64,000 nt of DNA from Gordonia humi (lineage in GTDB: Bacteria > Actinomycetota > Actinomycetes > Mycobacteriales > Mycobacteriaceae): NCBI RefSeq assembly GCF_014197435.1, contig NZ_JACIFP010000001.1, positions 1,364,001-1,428,000 of the forward strand, read 5' to 3'. The notes under the pieces are model-generated. The model did no database searches. It worked only from the letters and a program-made list of their open reading frames with translations, and was not told the DNA's origin. The position numbers were made by a program, and so were the translations under genes. This document shows, piece after piece, positions 38,599 through 48,701 of the stretch; position 1 is the first letter of the stretch, and each line of letters starts with the position of its first letter.

Positions 38599-39072
38599 GT
38601 GAGTGGTCAGTGGAGTGCGCGTCTGACGGAACTGGGCATCACGCTGCCCGAGGTGGTCGCGCCGGTCGGGAGTTACACCCCGGCCCTGCGAGTCGGCGAC
38701 CTGGTCTACACCTCCGGTCAGCTGCCGGTGGTCGACGGAGTGCTCGGTGTCGTCGGCAAGGTCTCCGAAGGCGCCGAGGGCGTAGTCCGCCCCGAACAGG
38801 CGAACGCGGCGGCCCGCCAGTGCGCGCTGAACGCGTTGGCCGCCGTGCACGCGGAGGTCGGCATCGACTCGGTGGTCCGCGTGGTCAAGGTGGTCGGCTT
38901 CGTCGCGTCGGCGAACGGATTCACCGGGCAGCCGGGTGTGATCAACGGGGCGTCGGATGTGATCGGTGAGATCTTCGGCGACGCCGGGGTGCACGCCCGG
39001 TCGGCGGTGGGTGTGGCCGAGCTGCCGCTCGGCGCGCCCGTCGAGGTCGAGATCGTCGTCGAGGTCAAGTGA
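38599..39072 (+). CDS. RidA-family protein (YjgF/UK114-like)
   Basis: 157 residues, GTG start 5 nt after the DUF4177 stop. Fold motifs LVYTSGQLPVVDG, then ALNALAAVHAEVGIDSVVRVVKVVGFVAS. The conserved Arg expected in the last strand (R-x-AVGVAELP) is visible at HARSAVGVAELPLGAPVEVE. Family members deaminate reactive enamines/imines made by PLP enzymes; this subfamily (Rv3678c type) is less studied. Confidence 0.88.
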   Translation: MSGQWSARLTELGITLPEVVAPVGSYTPALRVGDLVYTSGQLPVVDGVLGVVGKVSEGAEGVVRPEQANAAARQCALNALAAVHAEVGIDSVVRVVKVVGFVASANGFTGQPGVINGASDVIGEIFGDAGVHARSAVGVAELPLGAPVEVEIVVEVK

Positions 39073-39078
39073 TTCGAC

Positions 39079-39894
39079 ATGGCCGACGCTGAACTCGCCC
39101 ATCCCGCCTACGGTGTCGCACGGCGGGTGACGCCGTTCGCGTCGGTCGTTCTCTGCGACAACCCGGGGATGATGACCCTCGACGGCACCAACACGTGGAT
39201 CCTCCGGGCACCGGGACATCCGAGCGCCGTGGTCGTCGATCCGGGGCCGAAGAAGGAGCGCAAGCATCTTCGGGCCGTTCTCGACGAGGCGGGCGAGGTG
39301 GAGCTGACGCTGTTCACCCACCGCCACGACGATCACGTCGGATCACTGAAGCGATTCCGGAAGATGACCGGCGCGCCCACGCGGGCGTATTCGACGGAGT
39401 TCTCCACGGGTGCGTCGCGGTTGCAGGACCGCGAGGTGATCGAGGCCGCGGGCCTGACGATCACCGTGGTCCACACGCCGGGGCACACGTACGATTCGAC
39501 GAGCCTGCTCGTGGAGTGGGACGGGCAGCGGGCGATCCTCACCGGCGACACGGTCCTCGGATCGGGGACCACCGTCCTGGACCCGCAGGACGGTTCGCTC
39601 GGCGACTACTTCCATTCGTTGAACCGTCTGATCGTCGACGCCTCCGACGTCCCGATGCTGCCGGGGCACGGTCCCGATCATCCCGAACTGGGCCCGATCG
39701 CACGGTTCTACAAGCAGCATCGCGAGGTGCGGCTGCAACAGATCCGCGACGCGCTGGTCGAACTCGGTAAGACTCCGCACGAGGCCAAGCCGATGAAGGT
39801 GGTCAGGAGCGTCTACTCCGACGTCGACGAGAAGCTGTGGCCCGCGGCCAAGATGAGCGTCAAGACGCAGTTGGAGTACCTGCGCACGCTGTGA
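39079..39894 (+). CDS. metallo-beta-lactamase-fold hydrolase
   Basis: 271 residues. Metal ligands in TLFTHRHDDHVGS (HxHxDH), TPGHTYDST, LTGDTVLG and LPGHGPDH. Resembles LACTB2-like RNases/hydrolases (Rv3677c position). Third gene of the DUF4177-RidA-MBL operon. Ends at a strong bidirectional terminator shared with crp. Confidence 0.9.
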   Translation: MADAELAHPAYGVARRVTPFASVVLCDNPGMMTLDGTNTWILRAPGHPSAVVVDPGPKKERKHLRAVLDEAGEVELTLFTHRHDDHVGSLKRFRKMTGAPTRAYSTEFSTGASRLQDREVIEAAGLTITVVHTPGHTYDSTSLLVEWDGQRAILTGDTVLGSGTTVLDPQDGSLGDYFHSLNRLIVDASDVPMLPGHGPDHPELGPIARFYKQHREVRLQQIRDALVELGKTPHEAKPMKVVRSVYSDVDEKLWPAAKMSVKTQLEYLRTL

Positions 39895-39902
39895 GAAGCA
39901 GC

Positions 39903-39946
39903 CGGTCCGCCCGATCTCGACCGGATGGTCGAGATCGGGCGGACCG
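39903..39946. terminator. 20-bp bidirectional hairpin between the MBL gene and crp
   Basis: GGTCCGCCCGATCTCGACC (39904-39922) is perfectly inverted at 39927-39945, and one more C-G pair at 39903/39946 gives 20 bp around a 4-nt loop. It lies between the 3' ends of two convergent genes. Confidence 0.85.
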
Positions 39947-39963
39947 ACTGTACGAGCGGGTGC

Positions 39964-40638
39964 TCAGCGAGCCCGGCGCGCGAGACGCTCGGAGTCAGCG
40001 ATGAGGACGCTCTTACCCTCCAGACGCAGCCAACCGCGCTGAGCGAAGTCGGCGAGCGCTTTGTTGACGGTCTCGCGAGACGCACCGACGAGCTGTGCGA
40101 TCTCCTCTTGCGTGAGGTCGTGAGTGACGCGCAGTGCGCCGCCCTCCTGCGTGCCGAAGCGCTGCGCCAGCTGGAGCAGCTGCTTGGCCACACGACCCGG
40201 GACGTCGGTGAAGATGAGGTCCGCGAGGTTGTTGTTGGTCCGACGGAGACGACGCGCGAGAACACGGAGCAGCTGCTCGGCGATCTCGGGACGGTCCTTG
40301 ATCCACTTCTTGAGGGCGTCGCGGTCCATGGTGACGGCACGGACCTCGGTCACCGTGGTGGCCGACGACGTGCGCGGCCCCGGATCGAAGATCGACAGTT
40401 CACCGAACATGTCGGACGGACCCATGATCGTCAACAGGTTCTCCCGACCGTCCGGCGAGCGTCGTCCCAGCTTGACCTTGCCCGAGAGGATGATGAACAG
40501 GCGATCGCCCGGCTCCCCCTCGTGAAAGATCACATGGCCGCGAGGAAACTCGACCGGCTGCAACTCCTTTGCGAGTGCAGCGACAGCCGTGGGCTCAACC
40601 CCCTGGAAAATGCCTGCCCTGGCGAGTACTTCTTCCAC
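39964..40638 (-). CDS. crp: cAMP receptor protein-type regulator
   Basis: 224 residues and almost residue-for-residue M. tuberculosis Rv3676. The cyclic-nucleotide pocket is [19 protein letters not shown]; the C-terminal helix-turn-helix is [24 protein letters not shown] global regulator of carbon and dormancy genes. GTG start at 40638 with GAGAGG 8 nt upstream. A good Crp-type site is found before acsA (48434-48449) in this window. Confidence 0.96.
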   Translation of the reverse strand: MEEVLARAGIFQGVEPTAVAALAKELQPVEFPRGHVIFHEGEPGDRLFIILSGKVKLGRRSPDGRENLLTIMGPSDMFGELSIFDPGPRTSSATTVTEVRAVTMDRDALKKWIKDRPEIAEQLLRVLARRLRRTNNNLADLIFTDVPGRVAKQLLQLAQRFGTQEGGALRVTHDLTQEEIAQLVGASRETVNKALADFAQRGWLRLEGKSVLIADSERLARRAR

Positions 40639-40767
40639 CTAAAGAACCTCTCTTGTTCCGAACGCGCGTTCAGTGATCAACACTACTTGGAAAAATCATA
40701 GTTGTTGAATAGATCACTTGTGTGGCAGGCATGGCCAACCGTGTGCAATGTCCGAATTCCGGCGCCG

Positions 40768-41037
40768 TCAACTGGCACGATTCCGGGCATCCGGGTCGGC
40801 CGGGATCACCGGCTCGCCCGACTCGTCGTTGCTTCGTCGTTGTCGGAGCTCGTCCAGCGCGGCCGGAAGACCGTCCTTGGCGAGATTGCCGACGTCGGTC
40901 TCGTCGGCGGTGTCCAGGAACTCCTCGACGTGCGCACGCCCGACGGACAGGCGGTCCAACCCGGTCTGCACCTTCTCCATGGCGAGCGCGAACAGCATCA
41001 GCACCGGGGGGAACAGAAGTACGGCCAGTCCTTGCAT
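40768..41037 (-). CDS. small single-span membrane protein (Rv3675-like position)
   Basis: 89 residues: one N-terminal membrane helix (LAVLLFPPVLMLFALAMEKV), then an acidic helical cytoplasmic part with DELRQRRS. Lies just upstream of crp on the same strand, where mycobacteria have the short membrane protein Rv3675. ATG at 41037; the ribosome site is weak (GGGAAA). Function unknown. Confidence 0.7.
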   Translation of the reverse strand: MQGLAVLLFPPVLMLFALAMEKVQTGLDRLSVGRAHVEEFLDTADETDVGNLAKDGLPAALDELRQRRSNDESGEPVIPADPDARNRAS

Positions 41038-41194
41038 GGTTTCCCAGTCAACACGATTGTGCGGCAGGGGTGAAACGAGAACGCCGGTCGTCACCGAGTT
41101 GTGACCACATCGCCGCCTGCGGAGGGGGCTGTGACGCGTGCGGGACACCGCCGGTGAGGCCGGGCGGCCGCGATGACCGCTAACCTGGTCAGTT

Positions 41195-41935
41195 GTGAGC
41201 AGTAGGAAACCGGAGACCCGACTGGGCCTGGTCCGACGAGCGCGGCGGATGAACAGGACCCTCCAGGAGGCGTTTCCGCACGTGTACTGCGAACTCGACT
41301 TCACCACGCCGCTGGAACTGTCGGTGGCGACGATCCTGTCGGCCCAGTGCACCGATGTCCGCGTGAACCAGGTGACGCCCGCATTGTTCGCCCGATACCC
41401 CGATGCCTTCTCCTACGCCAGCGCCGACCGCACCGAACTCGAGGAGATGATCCGGTCGACCGGCTTCTACCGGAACAAGGCCAACTCGATCATCGGGCTG
41501 GGGCAGGCGCTCGTCGAACGCTTCGACGGCGAGGTGCCCGGCACGCTGCGCGAACTCGTCACACTGCCCGGATTCGGTCGGAAGACGGCGAACGTGGTTC
41601 TCGGCAACGCGTTCGGCGTCCCCGGCCTCACGGTCGACACGCACTTCAGTCGTCTCGTGCGACGGTGGGGCTGGACCGTCGAGACCGATCCCGTGAAGGT
41701 GGAGAAGGAGATCGGCGAACTGTTTCCCCGCAAGGAGTGGACCGACCTGTCACACCGGATCATCTTTCACGGACGACGCGTCTGTCATGCGCGCACCCCC
41801 GCGTGCGGCGTGTGCCTGCTCGCGAAGGACTGTCCGTCACGCGGTGAAGGCCAGATCGATCCGATGAAGGCGGCCGCACTGGTCAAGGGGCCGGAGACCG
41901 AGCATCTGCTGGAGCTGGCGGGGGTGACGCCGTGA
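41195..41935 (+). CDS. nth: endonuclease III (base-excision repair glycosylase/lyase)
   Basis: 246 residues. The helix-hairpin-helix [18 protein letters not shown] with its catalytic Lys, then the catalytic Asp in [10 protein letters not shown], and the [4Fe-4S] loop C-x6-C-x2-C-x5-C ([17 protein letters not shown]). Removes oxidised pyrimidines. GTG start with TAACCT 8 nt upstream. First gene of an nth-tlpA-nudix-marP operon with 4-nt overlaps throughout. Confidence 0.96.
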   Translation: MSSRKPETRLGLVRRARRMNRTLQEAFPHVYCELDFTTPLELSVATILSAQCTDVRVNQVTPALFARYPDAFSYASADRTELEEMIRSTGFYRNKANSIIGLGQALVERFDGEVPGTLRELVTLPGFGRKTANVVLGNAFGVPGLTVDTHFSRLVRRWGWTVETDPVKVEKEIGELFPRKEWTDLSHRIIFHGRRVCHARTPACGVCLLAKDCPSRGEGQIDPMKAAALVKGPETEHLLELAGVTP

Positions 41936-42645
41936 GCGGCATGGACACCGCGAAGAAGGCGTTCGCCCAACCCGGCATGCGGGCGATGATCGCCTTCGTC
42001 GTCGTCGTGATCGCGCTGGTCGCCGCCCTGTGGCCGCGGGGTGGCGACGACGGGCACGACGCCGCGCCGACGGCACCGCCCGCGGCGTCTGCGGACACCT
42101 CCGGGGTCACCGACGCCGATGCGTCGCCGGATGAGATCGCGCAGGCGCGTGCCGCCGCGGCTCTGACGCCCTGTCCGATCGGCTCCGGGCCGGCCGAGGG
42201 CGTGCTGGCGGGCGTGAGCGCACCGTGCATGGCCGACGGTGCCACGATCGATCTCGGCGCCGTCACGGCGGGCCGACCTCTGGTCATCAACATGTGGGCG
42301 GTCTGGTGCCTGCCGTGTCGCCGCGAGCTGCCGGAGTTCGATCGCCTCGCCCGGGAGGCGGGCGACCGACTGAACGTGCTCGCCGTCCACGCCAAGGAGG
42401 GGGCGGAGAAGGAGTTCTTCGTCCTCAAGTACATGCAGGAGGTCGGCGCGCATCTGCCCGTCGTCACCGATCCCCGGGGCGACATCGCCAAGGCGGTGAA
42501 CGCGCCGCGGATCTTTCCGTCGACGGTGATGATCCGCGCCGACGGGACCGTCGCGGCCGTGCTGCCCCGAGTGTTCGACACGTACGAGGAGTTGACCGCC
42601 GCCGTTCGCGAGAACCTCGGTGTCGACGTGGGAGGAACCGCATGA
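41932..42645 (+). CDS. membrane-anchored thioredoxin-like (TlpA/ResA) protein
   Basis: 237 residues. One N-terminal membrane helix (residues about 18-38), a disordered Ala/Pro/Asp-rich linker, an extra CPIG/APCMADG cysteine pair, then the thioredoxin fold with [12 protein letters not shown] (CxxC) and a cis-Pro in [10 protein letters not shown]. Faces the cell wall space; a role in disulfide or cytochrome maturation is inferred. GTG start overlapping nth. Confidence 0.9.
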   Translation: MSGMDTAKKAFAQPGMRAMIAFVVVVIALVAALWPRGGDDGHDAAPTAPPAASADTSGVTDADASPDEIAQARAAAALTPCPIGSGPAEGVLAGVSAPCMADGATIDLGAVTAGRPLVINMWAVWCLPCRRELPEFDRLAREAGDRLNVLAVHAKEGAEKEFFVLKYMQEVGAHLPVVTDPRGDIAKAVNAPRIFPSTVMIRADGTVAAVLPRVFDTYEELTAAVRENLGVDVGGTA

Positions 42646-43418
42646 TCCGCCGGGAGTCGGGACTGCTCGTGCCCCGGGACGAGGTCCCGGAGTGGCTTCG
42701 TCCGGTGACCGACGACGTCGAGGTCGTCAACGAGAAGGTCTTGAACCGAGGGGGCGACCGCGTTCGGATGGCGAGAGACTTCGTCGCGACCCGCACCGCC
42801 GCCGTGCTGGTCCTGTTCGGCGGATCGTTCGACGCCGCGCCCGACCATCCCGGCGGAGTGCCCGCCGACGCCGACGTCCTCCTCACCGAGCGGGCGACCA
42901 CCCTGCGCACGCACGGCGGGCAGATCGCCTTTCCCGGCGGCGCCCGCGATCCGGGCGACGAGTACCCGGTGGGCACCGCGATGCGGGAGGCGTGGGAGGA
43001 GACCGGGCTCGCGGCCGACGGGGTCGACGTCCTCGCCAGCCTCCCGGAGTTCCCCGTCCCGTCGGGTTTCGCGGTGGCCCCGGTGCTCGCGCACTGGTCG
43101 CGTCCGTCCCAGGTCCGCGTCGTCGACAAGGGGGAGACGGCGCGCGTGGCGCGCGTGAACCTGCGCGAGTTGCTCAGCGCCGAGCATCGGTTCCAGGTGA
43201 GTCGGGAGATTCCCGGACGCGGCGAGTTCCGCGGTCCGGCGTTCATGTACGACGGCATGCTCGTCTGGGGGTTCACCGGCGGTCTGATCGCCGCGATCTC
43301 CGAGGCCGCGGGCTGGGACGTGCCGTGGGACACCGACGACGTCCGCCCGTTGGAGGAGATGATCGAACTGGCCGGCGGTCGACAGGTGTCCGGATTCGCC
43401 GCGGAGCCGCCTCGGTGA
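42642..43418 (+). CDS. NUDIX hydrolase of the CoA pyrophosphatase type
   Basis: 258 residues. The CoA-Nudix signature LLTERATTLRTHGGQIAFPGG is followed by the Nudix helix REAWEETGL. The extended N-terminus and the GGLIAAISEAAG helix fit the CoA diphosphatase subfamily. GGAGG upstream; 4-nt overlaps with both neighbours. Confidence 0.9.
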   Translation: MIRRESGLLVPRDEVPEWLRPVTDDVEVVNEKVLNRGGDRVRMARDFVATRTAAVLVLFGGSFDAAPDHPGGVPADADVLLTERATTLRTHGGQIAFPGGARDPGDEYPVGTAMREAWEETGLAADGVDVLASLPEFPVPSGFAVAPVLAHWSRPSQVRVVDKGETARVARVNLRELLSAEHRFQVSREIPGRGEFRGPAFMYDGMLVWGFTGGLIAAISEAAGWDVPWDTDDVRPLEEMIELAGGRQVSGFAAEPPR

Positions 43419-44626
43419 ACGGGTCGGTCTGGGTCGACCTCGTCATCGTCGCCGTTGCGCTGCTGGCCGCCTTCAGCGGCTATCGACAGGGTGCGGCGGC
43501 GTCCGCGCTGGCCTTCGTCGGCGTCGTGATCGGCGCCGTCGCCGGAGTCCTCGTCGCACCGCTCGTGATCGAGCAGTTCGACGACCAGCGTCTTCGTCTG
43601 GTGGTCGGCGTGATGATCATCGTCGTGCTGATCGTGATCGGTGAGCTGGCGGGCATGGTCCTGGGCCGCGCGGCCCGCAGCAGCATCCACTCTCCGTCGC
43701 TGCGCCGTGTCGACAGCACCGTGGGCTCCGTTCTGCAGGTGGTCGCGATCCTGGCCGCGGCGTGGCTGCTGTCGTTCCCGCTCCGCAGCTCCGAGCAGGT
43801 CCGCATCTCCGACGCCGTCGCCGATTCGAAGGTGGTCGGGGCCGTCGACGCGGTGGCGCCGCAGTGGATGCGGAACCTGCCGAACGAGCTGACCGACCTC
43901 ATCGACTCGTCGGGCATCAAGGAGGTCATCGGACCGTTCGGGCAGACGCGGGTCGCCAACGTGGACGAGCCGGACGGCTCGCTGGCCGGTCTGCCGGTGG
44001 TGAATCAGGTACGACGCAGCGTGCTGAAGATCACCGGCCTCGCGCACAGCTGCGGACAGTCGTTGGAGGGTTCCGGATTCGTGGTCTCGCCCGAACGGGT
44101 CATGACCAATGCGCACGTCGTCGCGGGCACCGACGAGGTCAGTGTGGAGACCATCGACGGCCGTCATCTCGACGCGACCGTCGTCTGGTTCAACTCGCGC
44201 AACGACGTCGCCGTGCTCGACGTGCCGGGCCTGAAGGCTCCCGCACTCGACTTCGCGTCCCAGTCCGGTGACACGGGGACCGATGCCATCGTGCTCGGCT
44301 ACCCGGAGAACGGCCCGTACACGGTGACTCCCGTCCGTATCCGGAACGTGGTGCAGCTCAACGGTCCCGACATCTACCAGCGGGCCGGGCAGGTGTCGCG
44401 CGAGGTGTACACGGTGCGCGGCACGATCCGTTCGGGCAACTCGGGCGGACCGATGATCGATCGCGACGGCAGCGTGTTCGGGATGGTGTTCGGCGCCTCG
44501 GAGAATCCGGCCGACGACACGGGATTCGTCCTCACCGCGGACCAGATCCAGCGCGACCTCGCCCAGTCGGAGAAGCGTTCGGGGTCGGCTGCCGTCGACA
44601 CCGAGAAGTGCGTGCCGGTCGGATAG
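43415..44626 (+). CDS. marP: membrane serine protease MarP (acid resistance)
   Basis: 403 residues (397 in M. tuberculosis Rv3671c). A CvpA-like domain of four membrane helices (residues about 5-130), then a periplasmic chymotrypsin-fold protease: His in TNAHVVAG, Asp in SRNDVAVLDV, Ser in SGNSGGPMID. A Cys in HSCGQS and one at the C-terminus (EKCVPVG) may form the known regulatory disulfide. Activates the peptidoglycan hydrolase RipA at low pH in mycobacteria. Last gene of the operon. Confidence 0.95.
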   Translation: MNGSVWVDLVIVAVALLAAFSGYRQGAAASALAFVGVVIGAVAGVLVAPLVIEQFDDQRLRLVVGVMIIVVLIVIGELAGMVLGRAARSSIHSPSLRRVDSTVGSVLQVVAILAAAWLLSFPLRSSEQVRISDAVADSKVVGAVDAVAPQWMRNLPNELTDLIDSSGIKEVIGPFGQTRVANVDEPDGSLAGLPVVNQVRRSVLKITGLAHSCGQSLEGSGFVVSPERVMTNAHVVAGTDEVSVETIDGRHLDATVVWFNSRNDVAVLDVPGLKAPALDFASQSGDTGTDAIVLGYPENGPYTVTPVRIRNVVQLNGPDIYQRAGQVSREVYTVRGTIRSGNSGGPMIDRDGSVFGMVFGASENPADDTGFVLTADQIQRDLAQSEKRSGSAAVDTEKCVPVG

Positions 44627-44676
44627 ACGCGTCGGCTCGCATAGCCGCCCGCGAACCGCTCATCCGATCGGTCGCG

Positions 44677-45612
44677 TCAGCGCCCCAGGTGCCCCAGGAT
44701 GGCCTCGTTGACCGCGTCCGGCTCCTCCTCGTGCAGGAAGTGCCCGGCGTCGGGAATCGTGCGGTAGGTGAAGTCGCGGCCCCAGTGTGCGCTGTCGGCC
44801 ATCAGAGAGTCGAGGATGTACTCGTCGTCGTGACCGCGCAGGCCGAGGAACGGGTGGTCCAGGCGCTTGTCCATCAGTTCCATGAACCGCCAGCCGTCCG
44901 GCCGGAACTGGGAACGGAACGCCCAGCGGCGATACTCCAGGCTGCAGTGGGCGACGCCGGGAATCTGAATCGCCATCCGGTTGCGTTCGAGCGCCTCGGC
45001 GAAGTCGTCCGTCCGCTGCCAGGCCGGACCCGACCGGGTGCGGAAGTACTCCTCGACGAAGGCCCCGTCGTGGCGGGTGAGACGACGTTCGCCGATCCGC
45101 GGGAGCTGGTTGTGAATGAACGGGCCGAGGAACGACGAACGCTCCTCCGCGTTGAACAGCACGGCCTGCCGCAGCGCGCGCGGATGGGGCGACGAGAGGA
45201 CGACGACCCGGTCCACCGCGCGCGGGTGCAGGGTGGCCGTCGCCCAGCAGACGAGGCCGCCGTCGGCGTGCCCGACGAGCGAGGCCGACGAATGCCCGAG
45301 CGCCCTGATGAGCGCATGCGTGTCACCGGCCAGCGTCCAGCCGTCGTAGCCGCGCGGCGGCTTATCGGAGTCGCCGTATCCGCGCAGGTCCACCGCGACG
45401 GCGCGGTAGCCCGCGGCGTTCAGGGCGGGCAGTTGATTGCGCCAGGTCCACCAGAACTCGCCGAACCCGTGCAAGAGGAGCACGAGCGGCCGGTCGGCGA
45501 TCGACCGGCAGCTCTCGACGGCATGGAAACGGAGGCCGCCGGCGCGCACGTCGAAGTGCTGCCAGGGGCCGTCGAACCGGACCTGGGTGGGATCCGGCGG
45601 TGTCGTGTTCAA
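44677..45612 (-). CDS. alpha/beta hydrolase, epoxide-hydrolase-like
   Basis: 311 residues. The oxyanion region is LLLHGFGEFWWTW; the nucleophile is an Asp in VGHADGGLVCW, as in epoxide hydrolases and dehalogenases rather than esterases. The catalytic His is in IPDAGHFLHEEEPD. Occupies the position of M. tuberculosis ephE (Rv3670). It is convergent to marP. Substrate unknown. Confidence 0.88.
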   Translation of the reverse strand: MNTTPPDPTQVRFDGPWQHFDVRAGGLRFHAVESCRSIADRPLVLLLHGFGEFWWTWRNQLPALNAAGYRAVAVDLRGYGDSDKPPRGYDGWTLAGDTHALIRALGHSSASLVGHADGGLVCWATATLHPRAVDRVVVLSSPHPRALRQAVLFNAEERSSFLGPFIHNQLPRIGERRLTRHDGAFVEEYFRTRSGPAWQRTDDFAEALERNRMAIQIPGVAHCSLEYRRWAFRSQFRPDGWRFMELMDKRLDHPFLGLRGHDDEYILDSLMADSAHWGRDFTYRTIPDAGHFLHEEEPDAVNEAILGHLGR

Positions 45613-45637
45613 CCTCGTCGTTCCCGGAGTGCGGCGG

Positions 45638-46165
45638 TCAGCGGCTCATGGGATCCCGCGCGGGCGGGATCTGCGGGTGTGCGACGCCGCCGGTGGGCGA
45701 CTTGTCGCGTCCCGGAACCACCGAGCTGATCTCCTGCAGGGACTCGATCGTCTTCTCCGGCTTGCGCAGCTTCCGGAACAGCAGGTAGCCGACGAGGATC
45801 AAGACGATCGACACGAACAGCAGGATGAGGAAGACGATGCCGAACGCGGCCCACGCGGGCAGCCACAGGTCGAGCAGCACGCCGAGGAAGACGAAGAAGA
45901 ACAGGCTCGCGTACAGGAGCAGGACGGCCGCACCGATGATCAGGCCGGTGCCGGCTCCGGCCTTCTTGGCCTCGGCGATGAGTTCGGACTTGGCGAGTGC
46001 GACTTCGGCGCGGACCAGCGTCGACACATTGGCCGTGGCGTCCTTGACGAGATTGCCGATCGTGGGTTCGCCGTCTTTGCCGAGGTTGGCGTCCGACATC
46101 GGAATCGACGGGACGCGCGGAGCGTCGGCGGGCTGCGGAGGCCAGGTGTCCTGATTGCCGCTCAC
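45638..46165 (-). CDS. Holin-X superfamily (actinobacterial phage-holin family) membrane protein
   Basis: 175 residues. A proline-rich N-terminus, an amphipathic helix VKDATANVSTLVRAEVALAKSELIAEAKKAG, then two membrane helices at about residues 95-115 and 122-145, and a basic tail. This is the Holin-X pattern of Rv3669. Despite the name it is a housekeeping envelope protein. GTG at 46165 chosen because AAGGGAGAATTC directly precedes it. Lies just upstream of the epoxide-hydrolase-like gene on the same strand. Confidence 0.82.
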   Translation of the reverse strand: MSGNQDTWPPQPADAPRVPSIPMSDANLGKDGEPTIGNLVKDATANVSTLVRAEVALAKSELIAEAKKAGAGTGLIIGAAVLLLYASLFFFVFLGVLLDLWLPAWAAFGIVFLILLFVSIVLILVGYLLFRKLRKPEKTIESLQEISSVVPGRDKSPTGGVAHPQIPPARDPMSR

Positions 46166-46317
46166 GAATTCTCCCTTGAAATAGCGATGGTCGGACTTCA
46201 TGTTGCCATGCCGTCGGTTCTCCGATCGCCCCCACACGCGGATCGTCGCGGATCGGGCGTTCACCGGCCCGCTGGTCGAGCGGCGTACACGTGGATCGCG
46301 CGGGTCCTCATGCGGAT

Positions 46318-46360
46318 CGAGCGGAGTCGAGATCCCTCGGCGGGGTCTCGACTCCGCTCG
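46318..46360 (-). terminator. 15-bp hairpin terminator after acsA
   Basis: CGAGCGGAGTCGAGA (46318-46332) pairs with TCTCGACTCCGCTCG (46346-46360). It begins 22 nt after the acsA stop codon on the minus strand. The loop can extend the stem with CCC/GGG. Confidence 0.8.
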
Positions 46361-46381
46361 GCCGGCGGGACGGTGCGTCCG

Positions 46382-48322
46382 TCAGTTCTTCTTGGCCCGG
46401 ATGGCTTCGAAGACGGTCGGGTCCACCAGGGTCGAGGTGTCACCGAGTTCGCGTCCTTCGGCGATGTCCTTCAGGAGGCGACGCATGATCTTGCCCGAGC
46501 GGGTCTTCGGGAGCTCCGGCACGATGTTGATCTCCCGCGGCTTGGCGATCGGCGAGATGTCGACCGACACCTGCTGGCGCAGTTCGGCGACGAGTTCGTC
46601 GCCCGGCGTCGCGTGCTCCATCAGGATCACGAACGCGACGATGCCCTGTCCGGTGGTCTCGTCGGCGGCACCCACCACGGCGGCCTCGGCCACCGCGGCG
46701 TGTGCGACGAGTGCGGACTCGACTTCGGAGGTGGAGATGCGGTGGCCCGAGACGTTCATGACGTCGTCGACGCGGCCGAGGACCCACAGGGCTCCGTCCT
46801 CGTCATAGCGGGCTCCGTCGCCGGCGAAGTACCAGCCCTGTTCGGCGAACCGTGACCAGTAGGTCTCCTTGAAGCGTTCCGGGTCGCCCCAGATGCCGCG
46901 GAGCATGCCCGGCCAGGGCCGGTCCAGGACCAGGTAGCCCTGTTCGCCGTCGGGCACCGAGTTGCCCTTGTCGTCGACGATGGAGGCGCTGATGCCCGGC
47001 AGCGGTCGCATGGCCGAGCCGGGTTTGGTGGCGATCGCGCCGGGCAGCGGGGCGATCATGTGGCCGCCGGTCTCGGTCTGCCACCAGGTGTCCACGATCG
47101 GGCATCGGTTCGCGCCGATCACGTCGTAGTACCAGCGCCAGGCCTCGGGGTTGATCGGCTCACCGACCGAGCCGAGCAGACGCAGCGAGCTCAGGTCGTG
47201 GGCGTCGGGGATCTCCCGGCCCCACTTCATGAACGTGCGGATCATCGTCGGCGCGGTGTAGTAGGTGGTGACACCGTACTTCTCGATGATCTGGAAGTGG
47301 CGGTGCTCGTCGGGTGAGTTCGGGGTGCCCTCGTAGATCACCTGCGTCGCGCCGTTGGCGAGCGGAGCGTAGGTGATGTAGGTGTGCCCGGTGACCCAGC
47401 CGATGTCGGCGGTGCACCAGAAGACGTCGCGGCCCTCCTTGTGGTCGAACACATTGTGGAAGGTGTAGGCGGCTTGGGTGAGGTAGCCGCCCGAGGAGTG
47501 CACGATGCCCTTGGGCTTACCGGTGGTGCCGGAGGTGTACAGCAGGAACAGCGGGTGCTCGGCGTCGAAGGCTTCGGGGGTGTGCTCGGGCGACTGCTCG
47601 GCGACGGTGTCCTCCCACCACACGTCGCGACCGTGGACCCAGTTCAGGTTCGCGTCGTGGTTGGTGCGGCGCACGACGATGACCTTCTCGACCGACGGCG
47701 CGGCGTCGTCGCCGGTGCCCAACGCTTCGTCGACGGCCTCCTTGAGGGGCGCGGGCTTGCCGCGGCGGAACTGGCCGTCGGTGGTGATGACGACCTTGGC
47801 CTCGGCGTCGTCGACGCGCGAGCGCAGTGCGGCCGCGGAGAAGCCGGCGAAGACCACGGAGTGGGTCAGACCCAGGCGGGCACAGGCCAGCATCGCGATG
47901 ACCGCTTCGGGGACCATCGGCATGTAGATCGCGACGCGGTCGCCCGCGACCAGGCCGATCGAGGCCAGATAGTTCGCGGCGCGCGAGACCTCGTCCTTGA
48001 GTTGGCTGTAGGTGATGTCGCGGGTGTCGTCGATCGGTTCGCCGATCCAGTGGATGGCGACGCGGTCGCCCTTGCCCGCGGCGACGTGGCGGTCGACGCA
48101 GTTGACCGCCACGTTCAGCTCGCCGCCGACGAACCATTTCGCGAACGGGGCGTTCGACCAGTCCAGGACCTGCTCGAACGGCTTCGCCCAGTCGAGACGA
48201 CGCGCCTGCTCCGCCCAGAACTCGTCCGGATCCGCCTCGGCCCGCTGGTACATCTCGATGGTCGCGTTGGCGTTGTCGGCGAACTCCTTCGAGGGCGGGT
48301 ACACCTTACTGGCTTCGGTCAT
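46382..48322 (-). CDS. acsA: acetyl-CoA synthetase
   Basis: Activates acetate to acetyl-CoA via acetyl-AMP. 646 residues, full length. ATP-binding [18 protein letters not shown] (about residue 262), the [10 protein letters not shown] core, and the acetylation-target Lys in [13 protein letters not shown] near the C-terminus. ATG at 48322 with AAGGCAG 7 nt upstream. A Crp-type palindrome lies about 112-127 bp upstream, which suggests control by cAMP. Confidence 0.97.
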   Translation of the reverse strand: MTEASKVYPPSKEFADNANATIEMYQRAEADPDEFWAEQARRLDWAKPFEQVLDWSNAPFAKWFVGGELNVAVNCVDRHVAAGKGDRVAIHWIGEPIDDTRDITYSQLKDEVSRAANYLASIGLVAGDRVAIYMPMVPEAVIAMLACARLGLTHSVVFAGFSAAALRSRVDDAEAKVVITTDGQFRRGKPAPLKEAVDEALGTGDDAAPSVEKVIVVRRTNHDANLNWVHGRDVWWEDTVAEQSPEHTPEAFDAEHPLFLLYTSGTTGKPKGIVHSSGGYLTQAAYTFHNVFDHKEGRDVFWCTADIGWVTGHTYITYAPLANGATQVIYEGTPNSPDEHRHFQIIEKYGVTTYYTAPTMIRTFMKWGREIPDAHDLSSLRLLGSVGEPINPEAWRWYYDVIGANRCPIVDTWWQTETGGHMIAPLPGAIATKPGSAMRPLPGISASIVDDKGNSVPDGEQGYLVLDRPWPGMLRGIWGDPERFKETYWSRFAEQGWYFAGDGARYDEDGALWVLGRVDDVMNVSGHRISTSEVESALVAHAAVAEAAVVGAADETTGQGIVAFVILMEHATPGDELVAELRQQVSVDISPIAKPREINIVPELPKTRSGKIMRRLLKDIAEGRELGDTSTLVDPTVFEAIRAKKN

Positions 48323-48701
48323 TCGTGGTCTGCCTTTCTGTCTCGAACTGCCGCGCTGGGTCGGTCGTGGACGTGCGCCGTCGTCGCCACCGCTCGATCG
48401 GAGGGTGTCGTCCGGAGCGCGTTCCACTCACCTTGTGAGCGTAGTCACCGCACGTTGCATCCGCGTAGCGGGGAGCGTTCGCGCGGGGTGCCGATGCGGT
48501 GAGCGGTCGCCGACATACGACGGGTGGATCGTCCGCCGACGCGTGACGGGTGGGACCGGCGACTCGGCGGACGAGCCGCCGCGAGAGGTCGCGAGGCCAG
48601 GCGCGCACGCCCCGGGCCCGGGATCTGGCAGGCGAGTCGTGGGCGTCGTCGTCGACCGGTCGCCGCGGTGTGACGGGCGACGCGCGACTATCGTGACCGG
48701 G
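48323..48701. other. intergenic region between divergent acsA and Fic-like gene
   Basis: No gene found. It contains the Crp-type site at 48434-48449 and, at the right end, the TATCGT hexamer of the next gene. The rest is GC-rich without clear repeats. Confidence 0.5.
48434..48449. promoter_or_regulatory. Crp-type binding site upstream of acsA
   Basis: TGTGAGCGTAGTCACC matches TGTGA-N6-TCACA at 9 of 10 conserved positions. It lies 112 bp before the acsA start. A Crp regulator is encoded in the same window. Confidence 0.6.

Noticed and set aside
40639..40767. Crp autoregulatory site before crp
   Set aside because: AGTGTTGATCACT is palindromic but its half-site spacing (N5) and sequence do not fit TGTGA-N6-TCACA well enough to claim.
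45638..46165. Holin-X gene as part of a prophage
   Set aside because: The name reflects a superfamily; the gene is in the conserved chromosomal neighbourhood of Rv3669 with no lysis or phage genes around it.
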